DNA from: an uncultured Clostridia bacterium
GTDB taxonomy: Bacteria; Bacillota; Clostridia; Christensenellales; UBA1242
Direction: 5' to 3'
Length of the DNA stretch: 32,990 nt
Assembly (NCBI GenBank): GCA_944362965.1
Contig: CALVTR010000001.1
Span: 154,529 to 187,518, forward strand
A program made the translations under genes and the position numbers. The notes below the pieces were generated by a model. The model was not told the origin of the DNA. It made no database searches and worked only from the letters and a program-made list of their open reading frames with translations. Positions 30,597 through 32,990 of the stretch are shown piece after piece; within the stretch, counting starts at the first letter, position 1, and each line of letters opens with the position of its first letter.

Positions 30597-31109
30597 TTAA
30601 AAATTTAGATAGAAATTATAGTCTAAATTTAAATATCTATTTGTCTTTGTTTCTATCTCATACAAAAGTTTATTTGCTGTCTTATGTGCCAGTTCATATT
30701 CTGCTTTAGTAATTTTTCCATCAGCATATGCCTTTTCAAGTTCGCCTTCGTCAGCTGTAAAGGTTTTCCCTTCTAAAATAAGCACGTCAAGATAAAGGTC
30801 ATCATAATATGGCAACTTGCTTTCCCCATCTATTCCATTGCCATTTGTTATATCAAGATAGTATTCTACTATCTCCTTTTTATCATTAAAATAAATTCTT
30901 ATATTATAGTTTTCATTTAGTGGAGTTATTTCTAAAATATAATAATTATTGTCAATTAATGTAATACCATTTGACGTTACAAAAGGGCTCTTGACTTTTT
31001 CAATCTTTTTAGCACAAACAACATAATCCTTACTATCATCATAGTAAAGCCTAAGTTGATACACGCTCACATCTCTCAAATACGTTTTGCTAATAAATTT
31101 CTTTCTCAT
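30597..31109 (-). CDS. DUF402-domain protein
   Basis: A 170-residue DUF402 (FAU-1/Ntdp-like) protein. ITLIDNNYYILEITPLNENYNIRIYFNDKKEIVEYYLDITNG and YYDDLYLDVLILEGKTFTADEGELEKAYADGKITKAEYELAHKTANKL show the family features, the LDL/Y-LDV core and the A-x-x-D/E-G-x-I helix. Homologues include nucleoside tri-/diphosphatases and rRNA-maturation factors, so a phosphohydrolase role is possible. Start is ATG 31109, since it lies 6 nt after TATAAT with no ribosome site; the earlier ATG two codons up directly abuts the -10. Confidence 0.8.
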   Translation of the reverse strand: MRKKFISKTYLRDVSVYQLRLYYDDSKDYVVCAKKIEKVKSPFVTSNGITLIDNNYYILEITPLNENYNIRIYFNDKKEIVEYYLDITNGNGIDGESKLPYYDDLYLDVLILEGKTFTADEGELEKAYADGKITKAEYELAHKTANKLLYEIETKTNRYLNLDYNFYLNF

Positions 31110-31115
31110 AGCCAT

Positions 31116-31121
31116 ATTATA
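31116..31121 (-). promoter_or_regulatory. Leaderless-type -10 box of the DUF402 gene
   Basis: Minus-strand TATAAT (31121-31116) with extended TG before it (TGATATAAT), exactly 6 bases from the ATG at 31109. The -35 region is weak. Same spacing as at 25884 and 29242. Confidence 0.55.
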
Positions 31122-31182
31122 TCATATTTAAATAAAAAAGAAAAGGTATATCATAATAATAAAAAATATGCATCATTTCAAA

Positions 31183-31209
31183 TAAAAAAAGTAGACATAA
31201 GCCTACTTT
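31183..31209 (-). terminator. Terminator of the ankyrin gene
   Basis: On the minus strand AAAGTAG (31209-31203), loop of 8, CTACTTT (31194-31188), then a T run. It lies just after the stop of the 543-codon gene. Confidence 0.75.
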
Positions 31210-31213
31210 CTTA

Positions 31214-32845
31214 TTAGAAAAATTCAATTTCTTCAACGCCTTCTCGCATCTGATTATTGACAACGCCAGCCTTTGAGCCAACCTTTTCTCTTATAATTTC
31301 AGTAAATTTTGAATGGTCTCCATTTATGAACTTAGCGTATACCTCTTCTTGCGTAAGGTCAGTGCCTTCAACTTCAACTCTTGCTCGGCATGACTCCACA
31401 ACCATATTGCCATCTACTGCTCTGCCTTGCAATGTGTCAATTATAAAGAAGCTAACTCCGTTTTCTTCATCTCTAACCACCTGTGACACACCTGTCGTTA
31501 CAATTCCGGCGTTCAAAAAGGCTGTGCTTCCATGACCAACCCATCCGCTAACATTAGTATCCCCAACAACTTCAGGTCTTGTGTATCTATATTCCCTTGA
31601 AATAGAGCTGTTCATAGCACTTGCTTCTGACACTTCTTCCACACGACTTGCATAAGCATTATTTACCGCATTATTGAGTGCGTCATATACTGCCACACAA
31701 GCATTTGAAGTTTTGTCAATTCTTCCACTTTCCATAAAAAGCCAGCTATCCGTATTGCCAATGCTTATGGCATGTTCTGGTGAGTTATATGATTGAAGTC
31801 TTTCAGTAGTTTCAGCATTTGCCACAGCAGCCATAATATTTTGAGCATGTTCTGGCGAAATGTTGAAAAATACATTTAAATAATTATTTTCTTTAAGCCC
31901 AACAATTTTTTCCACACTTGTGCTTCCAAAAGCTTTTAAAATATAATCGCCTTCGCCCTGTGCAAGTTCAACAGATGCAATGTCAAAATTAGAGATATCA
32001 ACTTGATCTGCAATAGAAGTGCTAAGTTGCGCTCTTTTTTCTTCAAGTTCGGCATTTGCCTTATCTAAATTACTATAAACTATAGGCATATTTATAGCAT
32101 GCGCTAAAATACCACCCAAAGCAATAACCATCCCCCCAAGCACTGTGATTACTCCGCCAAAAACGACGTCAGATGAATTGATATTTTTCACTGTTTCATG
32201 AATTTTTGTTGGCAAACTCTTATATCCATAGAGTGTTTTGTTTGCGCTGAATAATTTTCTATACTCTTTCGGCAAAACCTTTGCTTTTCTATAGATTTTG
32301 CGCCCATCATCTGAAACTACTTCCTTTAATTGTTCAGGACATTCTGCACCCGCATCAATAAGCTCTCTTATCGCTCTTGTCTTTCCAAGTTTTATTGCCA
32401 CTTTAATAGGTTCGCCTTTATTTAGGTCAGCTCCTTTTTCAATGACATTTTCAAGCATATTAAAATAATATGGAGAATAGTTTTTAATAGCAATTAAAAG
32501 TGCTGTTTCGCCATCTTTTGAGTAATTTATATCCGCCCCATTAGCAATAAGACAATCAAATAATTTCCCGTCTTTTCCATAGACAGCATCAAGCATAAAA
32601 TCATTTAAGTCATCTTGAGATAAAAATTTAGTATCTAGTAAAGTTTGTATTATATAATTATACCCTTTGTCATTCCAATAATATTTAGTTCTGACTTTAA
32701 AAAAAATTTCTTGATAATGAACTTTCTTCCAATCTTCCGTTGCAATAGCTTTGTTTTCATTCAATATTTGTTCTAATTTTTCGATATCTTCTCTTAAAAT
32801 AGCATCAACTATAATTTGAACCAATTCTTTTTCATCTTTAACCAT
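31214..32845 (-). CDS. Membrane-anchored ankyrin-repeat protein
   Basis: A 543-residue protein with three parts. Residues 1-170 contain helices and about two to three ankyrin repeats (LFDCLIANGADINYSKDGETALLIAI; IRELIDAGAE). Then a basic linker and one membrane helix at about 227-250 (VVFGGVITVLGGMVIALGGIL). The C-terminal ~290 residues start with a helix-rich segment (NLDKANAELEEKRAQLSTSIADQ) and are acidic and Thr/Ser/Val-rich, with no family that I recognise. The likely layout is an intracellular ankyrin part and an extracytoplasmic domain. Ribosome site AAAGGAGAAG; own consensus promoter and terminator; monocistronic. Confidence 0.75.
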   Translation of the reverse strand: MVKDEKELVQIIVDAILREDIEKLEQILNENKAIATEDWKKVHYQEIFFKVRTKYYWNDKGYNYIIQTLLDTKFLSQDDLNDFMLDAVYGKDGKLFDCLIANGADINYSKDGETALLIAIKNYSPYYFNMLENVIEKGADLNKGEPIKVAIKLGKTRAIRELIDAGAECPEQLKEVVSDDGRKIYRKAKVLPKEYRKLFSANKTLYGYKSLPTKIHETVKNINSSDVVFGGVITVLGGMVIALGGILAHAINMPIVYSNLDKANAELEEKRAQLSTSIADQVDISNFDIASVELAQGEGDYILKAFGSTSVEKIVGLKENNYLNVFFNISPEHAQNIMAAVANAETTERLQSYNSPEHAISIGNTDSWLFMESGRIDKTSNACVAVYDALNNAVNNAYASRVEEVSEASAMNSSISREYRYTRPEVVGDTNVSGWVGHGSTAFLNAGIVTTGVSQVVRDEENGVSFFIIDTLQGRAVDGNMVVESCRARVEVEGTDLTQEEVYAKFINGDHSKFTEIIREKVGSKAGVVNNQMREGVEEIEFF

Positions 32846-32868
32846 TTTTCTTCTCCTTTGATAATAAT

Positions 32869-32897
32869 ATTATATCATCACCCACCACAGTTGTCAA
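32869..32897 (-). promoter_or_regulatory. Promoter of the ankyrin gene
   Basis: Perfect consensus on the minus strand: TTGACA (32897-32892), 17-nt spacer, TATAAT (32874-32869) with extended TG. About 25 bases before the ATG with AAAGGAG between. The bases from 32898 to the window end show no further feature. Confidence 0.85.
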
Positions 32898-32990
32898 TGG
32901 TGCTTTTAAAAAAGGCGCAAGGAAAAATTAAATGCAACAAAAATGCTTAACAAAAAGGTAGCAATCGGTTAAAATGTTTAGTGACCAAAC

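Overview
The window looks like part of a low-GC, Clostridia-type Bacillota genome. It has strong AT bias, AGGAG-type ribosome binding sites, and the spore maturation pair spmA/spmB beside rsmA and tatD. The taxonomy is inferred from gene content and composition, not from a marker-gene search. No rRNA, tRNA, CRISPR array or insertion-sequence transposase was seen.

Positions 1 to about 19,420-19,540 are the integrase-proximal half of a temperate siphovirus-like prophage. Its lytic genes run on the minus strand, so the order below is right to left. Early control: a Cro-like HTH protein (16026-16214) and a small excisionase-like protein (15791-16000). Recombination and replication: ERF annealing protein, PD-(D/E)XK nuclease, NinB-like protein, SSB, a replication organiser with tandem repeats, and DnaB helicase. 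Then come a sigma-like HTH protein, two GIY-YIG nucleases, and a run of tiny overlapping accessory ORFs, several under 65 codons. The late switch follows: a DUF1492-type activator candidate, then a promoter carrying two 10-bp-spaced repeats, then a structured leader. Packaging and head genes come last: terminase small and large subunits, SPP1-type portal, and a minor capsid protein fused to an ADP-ribosyltransferase toxin domain. Tail and lysis genes must lie left of the window.

The lysogeny module is on the plus strand: an S24-type CI/LexA-like repressor (16793-17416), two tandem paralogous membrane/coiled-coil proteins (17416-18212), and a tyrosine integrase with an N-terminal zinc ribbon (18217-19416). 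The repressor and lytic promoters are separated by three dyad operators of form AACTAT-N9-ATAGTT. Between the CI and Cro arms sit two convergent small genes that encode related proteins and overlap at their stop codons.

The right prophage boundary (19,417-19,905) has a 14-bp direct repeat, an inverted copy of its core, two strong terminators, and what looks like the last ~40 codons of a host gene. This is a probable attachment region.

The chromosomal part (about 19.9-33 kb) holds an orphan VirB6/TrbL-like conjugation membrane protein, tatD-rsmA (one operon), spmA-spmB, an MGMT-type alkyltransferase, two coiled-coil proteins separated by a 156-bp imperfect palindromic element, a decayed MATE transporter followed by a broken HAD phosphatase, a metallo-beta-lactamase-fold protein, an SseB-like protein, a DUF402 protein, and a membrane-anchored ankyrin protein. 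Three of the chromosomal genes have TATAAT exactly 6 nt before the ATG, suggesting leaderless transcripts.
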